A stretch of 64,000 nt of DNA from Bacilli bacterium (lineage in GTDB: Bacteria > Bacillota_I > Bacilli_A > RF39 > UBA660), in contig CAADYO010000009.1 of assembly GCA_900753325.1 (NCBI GenBank), forward strand, positions 124,001-188,000, given 5' to 3'. Below are positions 24,630 through 32,928 of this stretch, piece after piece (within the stretch, counting starts at the first letter, position 1; the number at the start of each line of letters is the position of its first letter). The position numbers and the translations under genes were made by a program. The notes beneath the pieces are model-generated. The model searched no databases. It was not told the DNA's origin and was given only the letters and a program-made list of their open reading frames with translations.

Positions 24630-25563
24630 TTAACTTTTTTCCTTGATATGTATTTCTTCTTTCTAATTCTTTATCAATGTCATTTAAAACACAGAATTTT
24701 TTTATTAGCCAGTTTGGTTCTACCAAATCATCTATTTTTGGGTCTCCAGTTATACGATGAATTACTATTTCTGGTCTTAATAATTCTAGCTGATTTATTA
24801 CAATATCAATATATTCGTCTTTTGTTAGCATCTTAAATTTTTCTTTTTGGTACATTTTTTCTAAGGCTGTATCTTTTAAAATACTTAACATATGTATTTT
24901 TATTCCTTGAATATCTAGGTTATTTAAGTATTTTATTGTGTTTAACATGTCTTCTTTTGTTTCGTAGGGAAGACCATTAATGATATGGACTACAACATCT
25001 ATATTTCTTTTGCGTAGTTCTTTTACCATATCTTCAAAGCATTTTAGACTGTGACATCTATTAATTAGTTTAGATGTTTTTTCATTTGTTGTTTGAAGAC
25101 CTAGTTCAATTGTAAGATATGTTTTCTTATTTAGTTCCTCTAAGTAATTTAGACACTCATCACTAATAGCGTCTGGCCTTGTTGCAATGTTGAGACCTAT
25201 AACATCCTTTTTTGATAATATTTTATTATGAAGTTCTTTTAATTTTTCAACAGGTGCATAGGTATTTGTGTGAGCCTGAAAATACCCTATATATTTAGCA
25301 TTGGGCCATTTTTTTAACATCATTTCTTTTATTTTTTCAAACTGTTCTTCTATAGGCTCATTTTTATTTCCGGCAAATTCTCCTGAGCCCAATTTTGAAC
25401 AATAGATGCAGCCGTTGTAACCAACCGTTCCATCAATGTTTGGACAACTAAAACCGGCGTCTAAGCTTACTTTAAATACTTTTTGATTAAATTTATTTTT
25501 ATAATAATAATCAAGCGTATGATATCTTTTATTTGTATTACTATATTTGAATTCGTTCGTCAT
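24616..25563 (-). CDS. YtqA/YhcC-type radical SAM protein (TIGR01212)
   Basis: A 315-residue radical SAM enzyme. The N-terminus HTLDYYYKNKFNQKVFKVSL leads to the cluster motif GFSCPNIDGTVGYNGCIYC, the expanded cysteine spacing of the YhcC/YtqA family. Other family blocks are AKYIGYFQAHTNTYAPVEKL, IGLNIATRPDAISDE, ELGLQTTNEKTSKLINR and KIHMLSILKDTALEKMY. The C-terminal PEIVIHRITGDP is typical. The family is related to Elp3 but lacks the acetyltransferase domain; no substrate is established. TTTGGTGAT precedes the ATG. It is the first gene of an operon with DUF1294. Confidence 0.93.
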   Translation of the reverse strand: MTNEFKYSNTNKRYHTLDYYYKNKFNQKVFKVSLDAGFSCPNIDGTVGYNGCIYCSKLGSGEFAGNKNEPIEEQFEKIKEMMLKKWPNAKYIGYFQAHTNTYAPVEKLKELHNKILSKKDVIGLNIATRPDAISDECLNYLEELNKKTYLTIELGLQTTNEKTSKLINRCHSLKCFEDMVKELRKRNIDVVVHIINGLPYETKEDMLNTIKYLNNLDIQGIKIHMLSILKDTALEKMYQKEKFKMLTKDEYIDIVINQLELLRPEIVIHRITGDPKIDDLVEPNWLIKKFCVLNDIDKELERRNTYQGKKLNENS

Positions 25564-25646
25564 TTACATCACCAAATATATTTTATCATATTTGTGATGA
25601 TTTTTGTGCTATACTTATTGTAGAAGAATATGGTAGGTGATTTTAC

Positions 25647-26774
25647 TTGAGTACAAGGAAAAAACTTAAATTAAAGAAACCGTTTGTTAAAATTCTTAAA
25701 ATAATTGGTATTATTTTGGTCTTTATTATTGGTATTTTAGTCTTTTATTTGTATCAAATTAAAGAAATTACAGACCTTGGCTATAGTAGGATTGCTGCTA
25801 AAAATATATTACTTTTAGGTAAAAGAGAGTATGTTAAGTCGGTTGAGGATAATAAAACACTTAATGCGGCTTTTGAAAGTCGTGACTATGTTGAAGCAAA
25901 TTTAGATAGTTATTCTAAAATTAAATATCAAAATCAAAAACATCTTATTAAGAATATCAATGCTTTAATAAAAAAAGGATATAGTAATAATAATATTTCG
26001 ATAATACTTAGTCATGGTAATGATGATGATGTTTCTGAATTTGCTAAAAGAGATAAAATTAAATATTTGGAAGAGTTTTATAATATTGATTATGCTAAAT
26101 TAAAATACTATGACCGTTATGTTAAGTATTCTAGTGAAACTGGAGAAGATGAAGAAACTACTGTTATATTTGTTAATTTGGGTATGGATAAAGATAGTTA
26201 TACTGATCCTACTTTAGTTACTAAGTTTTCTTCAGATATGCTTGTTAATAAACATTATAAGTTAAATGAGAATTTTGTTCCTGATAATTTAGTTAAATTT
26301 GATAAAAAGTATTGTAATGATGAGGTGCAAAAAGGGAATGGTGAGGCTGTTTCTGCTTTTGCCAAAATGTATGATGCGGCTAAAAAAGAGGGATTAGATT
26401 TATTTATTAATTCTAGTTATAGATCTTATGAAGACCAAGAAGAACTTTGTAATTATTATAAAGAACTTTATGGTGAAAGATATGTTCAAAAATATGTAGC
26501 TTTGCCAGGCTTTTCTGAACATCAAACAGGTCTTGCATTTGATATTGGTAGCCTTTCTAATAATGTTTTTGCTGATTCTAAGGAATATCAATGGATGCTA
26601 GAGAATGCTTATAAATATGGATTTATTTTACGTTTTACAAAGAGTAATGCTTCTTTTACTGGTTTTAGAAGTGAACCTTGGCATTATAGATATGTTGGTA
26701 AAAAGATTGCTAAATATATATATGAAAATAAAATATCTTTTGAAGAATACTATGCTCAGTTTTTGAATGATTAA
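25647..26774 (+). CDS. Membrane-anchored M15-family D-Ala-D-Ala carboxypeptidase (VanY-like)
   Basis: A 375-residue protein: a basic N-terminus (RKKLKLKKPFVKIL), a membrane span (IIGIILVFIIGILVFYLY), a linker of about 180 residues and an M15 LAS peptidase domain. Zinc-site motifs are visible: SEHQTGLAFDIG (His/Asp) and SEPWHYRYVG (His). The substrate-site SSYRSYEDQ is present. It most likely trims the terminal D-Ala of stem peptides outside the membrane. The start is TTG at 25647 with TAGGTGAT just upstream. It appears monocistronic. Confidence 0.92.
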   Translation: MSTRKKLKLKKPFVKILKIIGIILVFIIGILVFYLYQIKEITDLGYSRIAAKNILLLGKREYVKSVEDNKTLNAAFESRDYVEANLDSYSKIKYQNQKHLIKNINALIKKGYSNNNISIILSHGNDDDVSEFAKRDKIKYLEEFYNIDYAKLKYYDRYVKYSSETGEDEETTVIFVNLGMDKDSYTDPTLVTKFSSDMLVNKHYKLNENFVPDNLVKFDKKYCNDEVQKGNGEAVSAFAKMYDAAKKEGLDLFINSSYRSYEDQEELCNYYKELYGERYVQKYVALPGFSEHQTGLAFDIGSLSNNVFADSKEYQWMLENAYKYGFILRFTKSNASFTGFRSEPWHYRYVGKKIAKYIYENKISFEEYYAQFLND

Positions 26775-26839
26775 TTTTTTAACTTGGAATATTTATTATT
26801 ATATGATATTATGTTATTAGGAGAATAAGAGGTGTTGGT

Positions 26840-29263
26840 ATGTATCCACTTGGTAAACAATTTGAGGTTGATTATACAAAAGCTAAGTGTAATAGCAAGG
26901 CTCTTGTTCAAGGTCAATTTTTTCGTATTTCTGTAATTACAGAACGGGTTGTGCGTTTAGAGTACTCTCCATCCGGACAATTTGTGGATAGACCTACACA
27001 GCTTGTTTTAAGACGTGATGTTTCATCTTGCGACTTTTCAGTTCGACAAGATCAAAGTATTTTAGAAATTAGTACGAAGTATTTTACTTTAGTATATTTT
27101 AAAGAAAAACCATTTGTTGGAACTAAAATTGATCCAATGAAAAATTTAAAAATAACTTTGGCTAGCCGTGAAAGAGATAGAAATAAGGACTGGTATATAG
27201 GACAGGCCGAAGCAAGAAATTTAAATGGTAATATGATTAGTGTTGATGTTGATACTCCGCGTCCTTATTTAAAGGGCTTGTATTCTCTTGATGGTTTTGT
27301 ATCTTTTGATGATAGTAATAGTAAATTGATTATGGAAGATGGTACTTTGGCTGATCCACCAGCTGATCATACTGATATATATGTATTTATGTATGATAGG
27401 GATTTTAAACATGCACTTTCTGATTATTTTAAAATTACTGGTTCTCCTTCATTAATACCAAGATATGCACTTGGAAACTGGTGGAGTAGAAATGTTTCTT
27501 ATAGTGATGCTAATATTCCGGAACTTATTCGTAACTTTGAGAAGAAAAGAATACCATTGTCAATTATGTTATTTGACAATGATTGGCATTATAGAAATAT
27601 TGGTAATTATACTGGACTTAAGTCTGGATTTACTTTTAACAACGATTTGTTTGTTGATCCTAAAAAGATGATTGATCAATTCCATGTTAGAGGTATTCGA
27701 GTTGGTTTGTGTATTAATCCTACTGAGGGTATTTTTCCACATGAACCTGTTTATAAACAAGCTAGTGAATATTTAGGTATAACTGATTCTAGTATTATTA
27801 AATATGATCCATTAAATCCAAAGTTAATGGATGTAATGTTTAAAATGTTTTTACATCCGTTGGAGGCTTATGGTGTTGACTTTTTTTGGAATGATTATTA
27901 TGGTGATGTTAATAATATTAGTAATTTATGGGCAACTAATCATTATTTATATTTAGATTCTAAACGTAATGTTTCAAAAAGAGGAATGCTATTGTCTAGA
28001 AATGGTATTTTAGCTCCACATCGATATGGTATTTTGTATGGTGGTTCTAGTGAAATTAGTTGGGAAAAGTTAAAGCAACTTCCATTTATGTATTTGAATG
28101 CTTCTAATATTGGTGTTAGTTGGTGGAGCCATGATGTTGCTGGTAATCATGGCGGTGTTGAAGAAGGAGACCTTTACGTTCGTTATTTGCAATTAAGTAC
28201 ATTTGGTCCAATTTTAAGATTCCATGGTGCGAGAGGTCCATATTATAAGAAGGAGCCTTGGTTATGGGATGCTCAAATTGAATCAATTGCTGCTGATTAT
28301 TTAAGACTTCGTCACAGATTAATACCTTACTTATATACTGAGGCTTATAATTATACAAGATCTGGAGTACCTTTAATTCAACCTTTTTATTATAATTATA
28401 TGTGGGTTTATGATGACGACTTATATAGAAACCAGTATTATTTTGGTTCACAACTTTTAGTTTGTCCAATTCTTGATAAAATGGATGCTGTTATGAATCG
28501 TACGTTACATAGATTTTTTATACCTGATGGTATTTGGTATGATTTTATTACAGGAAAAAAATTCCCTGGTAATAAAAAATATGTTTCTTTCTTTAAAGAG
28601 GGAGATTATCCTGTTTTTGCTCATGCAGGGTCTATAATTCCATTGTCAAATAGAAGTGATTATAATAATACTGGTCTTCCAACAGATTTGGAGATTCAGA
28701 TATTTCCTGGTATTAGTAACACTTATACTTTATATGAGGATGATGGTGTAACTGCACTATATAAGGAAGGATATTTCTTAAAGACTTCTATCGATTATAA
28801 TTATTTGAGAAACAATTATACAGTTATTATTAGATCTGTTGAGGGTAAAAGTGGAATTGTTCCTGCTAAGAGAAATTATAAAATGGTTTTTAGAAATACA
28901 AAGCAAGCTGATAGTGTTACTGCGTATTTTAATAATGAGAAAATTCCTGTTAATAGTTATGTAGATTCAACTGATTTTATTGTTGAAATTAAGAATTGTT
29001 CAACGATTGGGCAGTTAACTATTAATTGTAAAGGTAAAGATATTGAAATTGATGCTATGAGACTTATAAATGATGATGTTAATAGTATCTTATTGGATTT
29101 AAAGATTAACACTTATTTAAAAGAAGATATAGCTGATATAATGTTTGGAGAGTTACCATTAAAGAAAAAAAGGATAGCAATCAGAAAACTTAAAAATACA
29201 GGACTTTCTAAAGAGTATATTAGTTTATTCTTAAGATTGTTAGAATATATCAGTGAAGTATAA
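26840..29263 (+). CDS. Glycoside hydrolase family 31 protein with altered acid/base site
   Basis: An 807-residue GH31-type protein without signal peptide, hence cytoplasmic. The N-terminal beta domain is followed by the catalytic barrel: IPLSIMLFDNDWHYRN, then GVDFFWNDYYGD with Asp352 in the nucleophile position, and later SWWSHDVAGNHGG and FGPILRFHGARGP. The region that in relatives carries SGD followed by W (the acid/base Asp) reads LYGGSSEISWE here, with Ser403 in place of Asp. A C-terminal helical tail (residues about 735-807) is extra. GH31 enzymes cleave alpha-glucosides or alpha-xylosides. Retained activity is doubtful or altered; it may have become a binding or regulatory protein. It precedes the leuS T-box. 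Confidence 0.88.
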   Translation: MYPLGKQFEVDYTKAKCNSKALVQGQFFRISVITERVVRLEYSPSGQFVDRPTQLVLRRDVSSCDFSVRQDQSILEISTKYFTLVYFKEKPFVGTKIDPMKNLKITLASRERDRNKDWYIGQAEARNLNGNMISVDVDTPRPYLKGLYSLDGFVSFDDSNSKLIMEDGTLADPPADHTDIYVFMYDRDFKHALSDYFKITGSPSLIPRYALGNWWSRNVSYSDANIPELIRNFEKKRIPLSIMLFDNDWHYRNIGNYTGLKSGFTFNNDLFVDPKKMIDQFHVRGIRVGLCINPTEGIFPHEPVYKQASEYLGITDSSIIKYDPLNPKLMDVMFKMFLHPLEAYGVDFFWNDYYGDVNNISNLWATNHYLYLDSKRNVSKRGMLLSRNGILAPHRYGILYGGSSEISWEKLKQLPFMYLNASNIGVSWWSHDVAGNHGGVEEGDLYVRYLQLSTFGPILRFHGARGPYYKKEPWLWDAQIESIAADYLRLRHRLIPYLYTEAYNYTRSGVPLIQPFYYNYMWVYDDDLYRNQYYFGSQLLVCPILDKMDAVMNRTLHRFFIPDGIWYDFITGKKFPGNKKYVSFFKEGDYPVFAHAGSIIPLSNRSDYNNTGLPTDLEIQIFPGISNTYTLYEDDGVTALYKEGYFLKTSIDYNYLRNNYTVIIRSVEGKSGIVPAKRNYKMVFRNTKQADSVTAYFNNEKIPVNSYVDSTDFIVEIKNCSTIGQLTINCKGKDIEIDAMRLINDDVNSILLDLKINTYLKEDIADIMFGELPLKKKRIAIRKLKNTGLSKEYISLFLRLLEYISEV

Positions 29264-29272
29264 CAAAAATAC

Positions 29273-29301
29273 TTGCAATATTCTTATAAATTTACTATAC
29301 T
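29273..29301 (+). promoter_or_regulatory. Sigma-A-like promoter of the Leu T-box
   Basis: TTGCAA (29273-29278), 17 nt, TATACT (29296-29301), just upstream of the leader. Confidence 0.75.
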
Positions 29302-29518
29302 ATGTTTATATTTTTAAATTTTGTTAGTAGTAGTAACAATTCTTTCATATTTTAGAGAGCTTACGTTAGGTGAAAGTAGGTGTATGAAGTTTTGTGAACT
29401 TGACTAATTGTGTAATAGTTGGGTAAGACCATTATATCTATAAAGCTGCATAGTTTACTATGAAGTAAGGTGGTACCGCGAATTATTTCGTCCTTATGTA
29501 TATAAGGGCGTTTTTTAT
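29302..29518 (+). promoter_or_regulatory. T-box leader, Leu specifier (TTG), controlling the leuS operon
   Basis: Stem I is visible as AGTA followed by ACAATTCTTTCATA, pairing with TATGAAGTTTTGT. That 3' strand is followed by GAAC-TTG-AC, with specifier TTG (Leu) at 29400-29402. The apical loop has TTAGGTGAAA. The T-box core AAGGTGGTACCGCGAA is near 29467-29482. The terminator CGTCCTTAT/ATAAGGGCG is followed by T6. The first gene read from it is a small membrane protein; leuS is second. Confidence 0.93.
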
Positions 29519-29531
29519 TGGAGGGATATTT

Positions 29532-29909
29532 ATGAGAGAAATAATACTATTTATATTATGCTTTATTGTTGTATTAACTAGTTATGAACTTTTTCTTGTT
29601 AAACCTATGAAGAAATATCGGGCTAATAAAGGTAAGAGGAAAAAGCAAAAAAAAGAACTGGTAGAGATTAGATATTTAGTTTATAAATATGGACTGGATT
29701 TGAAAAAAGTTAATTATAATCAACTATTACAAATTGTTGCTTTAACTTCTTCAATTGATATTACTATTATTGTAACAATTATTGCGGCTTTTGATAATTA
29801 TTTGTTATCACTTGCTCTGTGTTTAGTACTTTCAGTACCTATTATTATATTAAGCTATTGGTTTGTATTTAAATTTTATAAAAAGAGAGGAATGATTAAA
29901 GATGTATAA
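29532..29909 (+). CDS. Small two-span membrane protein in the leuS operon
   Basis: A 125-residue protein with an N-terminal span (IILFILCFIVVLTSYELFLV), a highly basic cytoplasmic stretch (KKYRANKGKRKKQKKE), a helix (VYKYGLDLKKVNYNQLLQIV) and a C-terminal hairpin of two hydrophobic stretches. I do not recognise a named family. It is the first gene after the Leu T-box and overlaps leuS by 8 nt, so it is governed by leucyl-tRNA charging. The start at 29532 follows GGAGGG; the upstream frame lies in the leader terminator. Confidence 0.78.
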   Translation: MREIILFILCFIVVLTSYELFLVKPMKKYRANKGKRKKQKKELVEIRYLVYKYGLDLKKVNYNQLLQIVALTSSIDITIIVTIIAAFDNYLLSLALCLVLSVPIIILSYWFVFKFYKKRGMIKDV

Positions 29910-32298
29910 TTTTAAAGAGATAGAAAAAAAATGGCAAAAGTATTGGGATGACAATGAGTGTTTTAAGGCACTAGATGATTTTAGTAAGAAGAAATTTTAT
30001 GCTTTAGTGGAGTTTCCATATCCATCTGGTGTTGGTATGCATTTAGGTCATATTAAAGCTTACTCTGGTTTGGAGGTTGTTACTAGAAAGAAAAGACTTG
30101 AAGGATATAATGTTTTATTTCCAATTGGATATGATGCGTTTGGGCTTCCTACAGAGAATTCTGCTATAAAACAAAATATTCATCCAAGAGTTTTAACTGA
30201 TAGAAATATTGAAGTTTTTGCAGGACAATTAAAGAGGGTTGGCTTTTCTTTTGATTGGTCTAGGGTTATTGATACAACAGATGAAAAGTATTATAAATGG
30301 ACTCAATGGATTTTTTTGAAGATGTTTGAAAAAGGACTTGCTTTTAGAGATAAGACCCTTGTTAATTATTGTCCAAGTTGTAGAGTTGTTTTAGCAAATG
30401 AAGATTCTCAAGGTGGTAAGTGTGATATTTGTCATTCACAAGTTATTCAAAAGGAAAAAGATGTTTGGTACTTACGTATTACAGCGTATGCTGATAAGTT
30501 ACTTGAAGGGTTAAAAAATGTTGATTATTTACCTAATATTAAATTACAGCAAGAAAATTGGATTGGTAAGTCAACTGGTGCTTATGTTGATTTTAAAGTA
30601 AAGGATATAGATGAGGTATTAAAGGTATATACAACTCGTCCTGATACTTTATATGGGGCTACTTTTATGGTTGTTGCTCCTGAACATAATATTATTGATG
30701 ATCATAGTGATATGATTAGTAATATGGATGAAATAGAAGCGTATCGTGAAGAGGCAAAGAAAAAGACTGAGTTTGAGAGAGTTCAGCTTGCTAAGGACAA
30801 AACTGGTGTTAGAATTGATGGATTAGTGGCAATTAACCCTTTAAGTGGAAAAGAAATTCCTATTTATATATCTGATTATGTTATGATGGGTTATGGAACT
30901 GGTGCTATTATGGCTGTTCCAGCACATGATACAAGGGACTATGAATTTGCTACTAAGTTTGGCATTGATATTATTCCTGTAATTGAAGGTGGAGATGTAT
31001 CTAAGGAAGCTTATACAGGAGATGGAGTACATATTAATTCTGGTATTTTAAATGGTTTAAATAAAAAGGACGCTATTGATAAGGTTATTAAATATTTGAA
31101 AGAAAATAAATTAGGAGAAGCTGCTGTTCAATATAAGATGAAAGACTGGGCGTTTAACAGACAAAGATATTGGGGAGAACCAATACCAATAGTTCATTGT
31201 AAACACTGTGGGGATGTTGCTGTTCCATATGATGAATTACCATTAAAATTACCTGAAGTTACTAATTTTGAGGTTGGTACTGATGGTGAAAGTCCTCTTG
31301 CTAAAATTGAAAGTTTTGTTAATTGTAAGTGTCCAAAATGTGGAAGAGATGCCAAGAGAGAGACTGATACTATGCCACAATGGGCTGGTTCTAGTTGGTA
31401 TTTCTTAAGATATATTGATCCACATAATGACAATGAATTTGCATCACGTGAAAAACTTAATTATTGGATGCCAGTTGATTGGTACAATGGTGGTATGGAA
31501 CATGTTACTAGACACGTTATTTATTCTAGATTCTGGTATCATTTCTTATATGATTTGGGCTTAGTTCCTACTAGTGAACCATATAAGAAAAGAACTGCTC
31601 AAGGTTTAATATTGGGACCAGATGGAGAAAAGATGAGTAAATCACGTGGTAATACAATTGATCCTAATACTATAGTTGATGAATATGGTGCTGATACTTT
31701 AAGAACTTATGTATTATTTATGGGTGATTATGGACTAGAAGCTCCATGGAATGAACAAGGAGTTAAAGGAATGAGTCGTTTCTTAGATCGTGTTTATAGA
31801 TTAAATGAATGCGTAATTGATGGTTCTTCTTATAGCAAAGATTTTGAAAATATTATCAATAAAACTATTAAAAAGGTATCTGATGATATTGATAATTTGA
31901 AATATAATACAGCGATTTCTGAGTTAATGAAGTTGGTTAATGAATACTATAGTGTTAATAATATTACTAAAGCTGATTATACTGTACTTTTAACATTACT
32001 TTATCCTTTTGCTCCTCATGTTACTGAGGAATTAAATCAAATGATTGGTAATGATCCAATTTGTAAATCTAGTTGGCCTACATATGACTTGGATAAGACA
32101 ATTGATGCTACTAAGGAAATTGCTGTTCAAGTTAACGGTAAAGTTAGAGGTACAATCACTATTAGTATTGATGAGGATGAAGCTTCTATTAAAAATAAGG
32201 CTTTAAACGAAGATAATGTTAAAAAACATATTGAGGGAAAAGAGATAGTAAAAGTTATTGTTATTAAAGGCAAAATTGTTAATATTGTTGTTAAATAG
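29902..32298 (+). CDS. leuS: Leucyl-tRNA synthetase
   Basis: A 798-residue class Ia synthetase of normal bacterial size. The HIGH motif reads MHLGH in FPYPSGVGMHLGHIKAYSG. The zinc-like insert has two CxxC pairs (YCPSCRVVLANED, CDICHSQ), then the CP1 editing domain (TRPDTLYGATFMV, GYGTGAIMAVPAHDTRDY). KMSKS is intact in GPDGEKMSKSRGN. The C-terminal anticodon helix bundle and small C-domain (VQVNGKVRGTI) are present. It overlaps the preceding membrane protein gene by 8 nt and is under T-box control. Confidence 0.98.
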   Translation: MYNFKEIEKKWQKYWDDNECFKALDDFSKKKFYALVEFPYPSGVGMHLGHIKAYSGLEVVTRKKRLEGYNVLFPIGYDAFGLPTENSAIKQNIHPRVLTDRNIEVFAGQLKRVGFSFDWSRVIDTTDEKYYKWTQWIFLKMFEKGLAFRDKTLVNYCPSCRVVLANEDSQGGKCDICHSQVIQKEKDVWYLRITAYADKLLEGLKNVDYLPNIKLQQENWIGKSTGAYVDFKVKDIDEVLKVYTTRPDTLYGATFMVVAPEHNIIDDHSDMISNMDEIEAYREEAKKKTEFERVQLAKDKTGVRIDGLVAINPLSGKEIPIYISDYVMMGYGTGAIMAVPAHDTRDYEFATKFGIDIIPVIEGGDVSKEAYTGDGVHINSGILNGLNKKDAIDKVIKYLKENKLGEAAVQYKMKDWAFNRQRYWGEPIPIVHCKHCGDVAVPYDELPLKLPEVTNFEVGTDGESPLAKIESFVNCKCPKCGRDAKRETDTMPQWAGSSWYFLRYIDPHNDNEFASREKLNYWMPVDWYNGGMEHVTRHVIYSRFWYHFLYDLGLVPTSEPYKKRTAQGLILGPDGEKMSKSRGNTIDPNTIVDEYGADTLRTYVLFMGDYGLEAPWNEQGVKGMSRFLDRVYRLNECVIDGSSYSKDFENIINKTIKKVSDDIDNLKYNTAISELMKLVNEYYSVNNITKADYTVLLTLLYPFAPHVTEELNQMIGNDPICKSSWPTYDLDKTIDATKEIAVQVNGKVRGTITISIDEDEASIKNKALNEDNVKKHIEGKEIVKVIVIKGKIVNIVVK

Positions 32299-32324
32299 AG
32301 AAAAAGTTTTTTCTCTATTTTTTT
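32293..32324 (+). terminator. Intrinsic terminator after leuS
   Basis: AAATAGAGAAAAA/TTTTTTCTCTATTT, a long AT-rich stem with a minimal loop and T-run. Confidence 0.8.
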
Positions 32325-32432
32325 CTTATGTTAGGATGCCTTTTGTTTATAAGGATTTTTACTTCAAGATGGTAAATAATTACATTATTTTGCATAATAT
32401 TATAGTAAATCAAGATGATGGAAGTGTATTAC

Positions 32433-32504
32433 ATGTATAAAGCCTATAGGTTTAGATTGTATCCTAATATTTATGCAGCATTGCTCCAGAAGAAATTATA
32501 CTGA
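32433..32504 (+). pseudogene. Relic of an IS200/IS605 TnpB N-terminus
   Basis: A 23-codon remnant starts MYKAYRFRLYPN, which matches the near-invariant N-terminus of TnpB (OrfB) proteins, and breaks off at TGA. No zinc-finger or RuvC part follows; the rest of the 32331-32624 interval has only AT-rich sequence and one unassigned frame ending TNYLRRN. No TnpA or recognisable IS ends are seen. The match is short but characteristic. Confidence 0.6.
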
Positions 32505-32624
32505 TATTAAAAATTTTTATCATTATAAGATATGTGATTCTATAATTGAACTTAATATTAATAATAGAATTAAAAGCATAAGTAATAATCTAAAAGTAAA
32601 AAGAAAAACGAACTATTTAAGGAG

Positions 32625-32667
32625 GAATTAATAAAGTTAGACAAAATTTTATTAATTCTTTTTTTAT
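32625..32667 (+). terminator. Intrinsic terminator upstream of cse60
   Basis: GAATTAATAAA/TTTATTAATTC, a perfect 11-bp stem with a 12-nt loop and T8 tail. An AAGGAGG sits just ahead of it without a following start codon. Confidence 0.85.
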
Positions 32668-32686
32668 AATTTAGTTGGTGATATTT

Positions 32687-32857
32687 GTGAAAGTAAAGAT
32701 TTTTGACGATGAAGATGAAAAGGATTTAGAAAAAGATATTAATGATTTTTTAGGTGAATTAGATGGTGAAGTTGTTGATATTAAATATCAGGTTAGTATT
32801 GGTATCTTTAGTGAAGAACAAATATTTTGTTTTTCAGCAATGATAGTATATTATTAA
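32687..32857 (+). CDS. cse60: Sporulation protein Cse60
   Basis: A 56-residue protein matching the Cse60 (DUF2758) family: KVKIFDDEDEKDLEKDINDF, VVDIKYQVS and the C-terminal QIFCFSAMIVYY. In Bacillus subtilis cse60 is transcribed by sigma-E in the mother cell; its exact role is unknown. The GTG start at 32687 follows GGTGAT; an in-frame TTG at 32675 is the alternative. The size equals that of relatives. This supports a sporulation programme. Confidence 0.85.
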   Translation: MKVKIFDDEDEKDLEKDINDFLGELDGEVVDIKYQVSIGIFSEEQIFCFSAMIVYY

Positions 32858-32928
32858 ATTTTTTCCTACTATTATGATACTTTTTCTTTTTAATAGAAAT
32901 ATGGTATTATATATTGTAGGAGGATTAT

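Noticed and set aside
28116..28469. A 117-residue minus-strand frame in the GH31 gene
   Set aside because: It is antisense to conserved GH31 codons and lacks a plausible start site.
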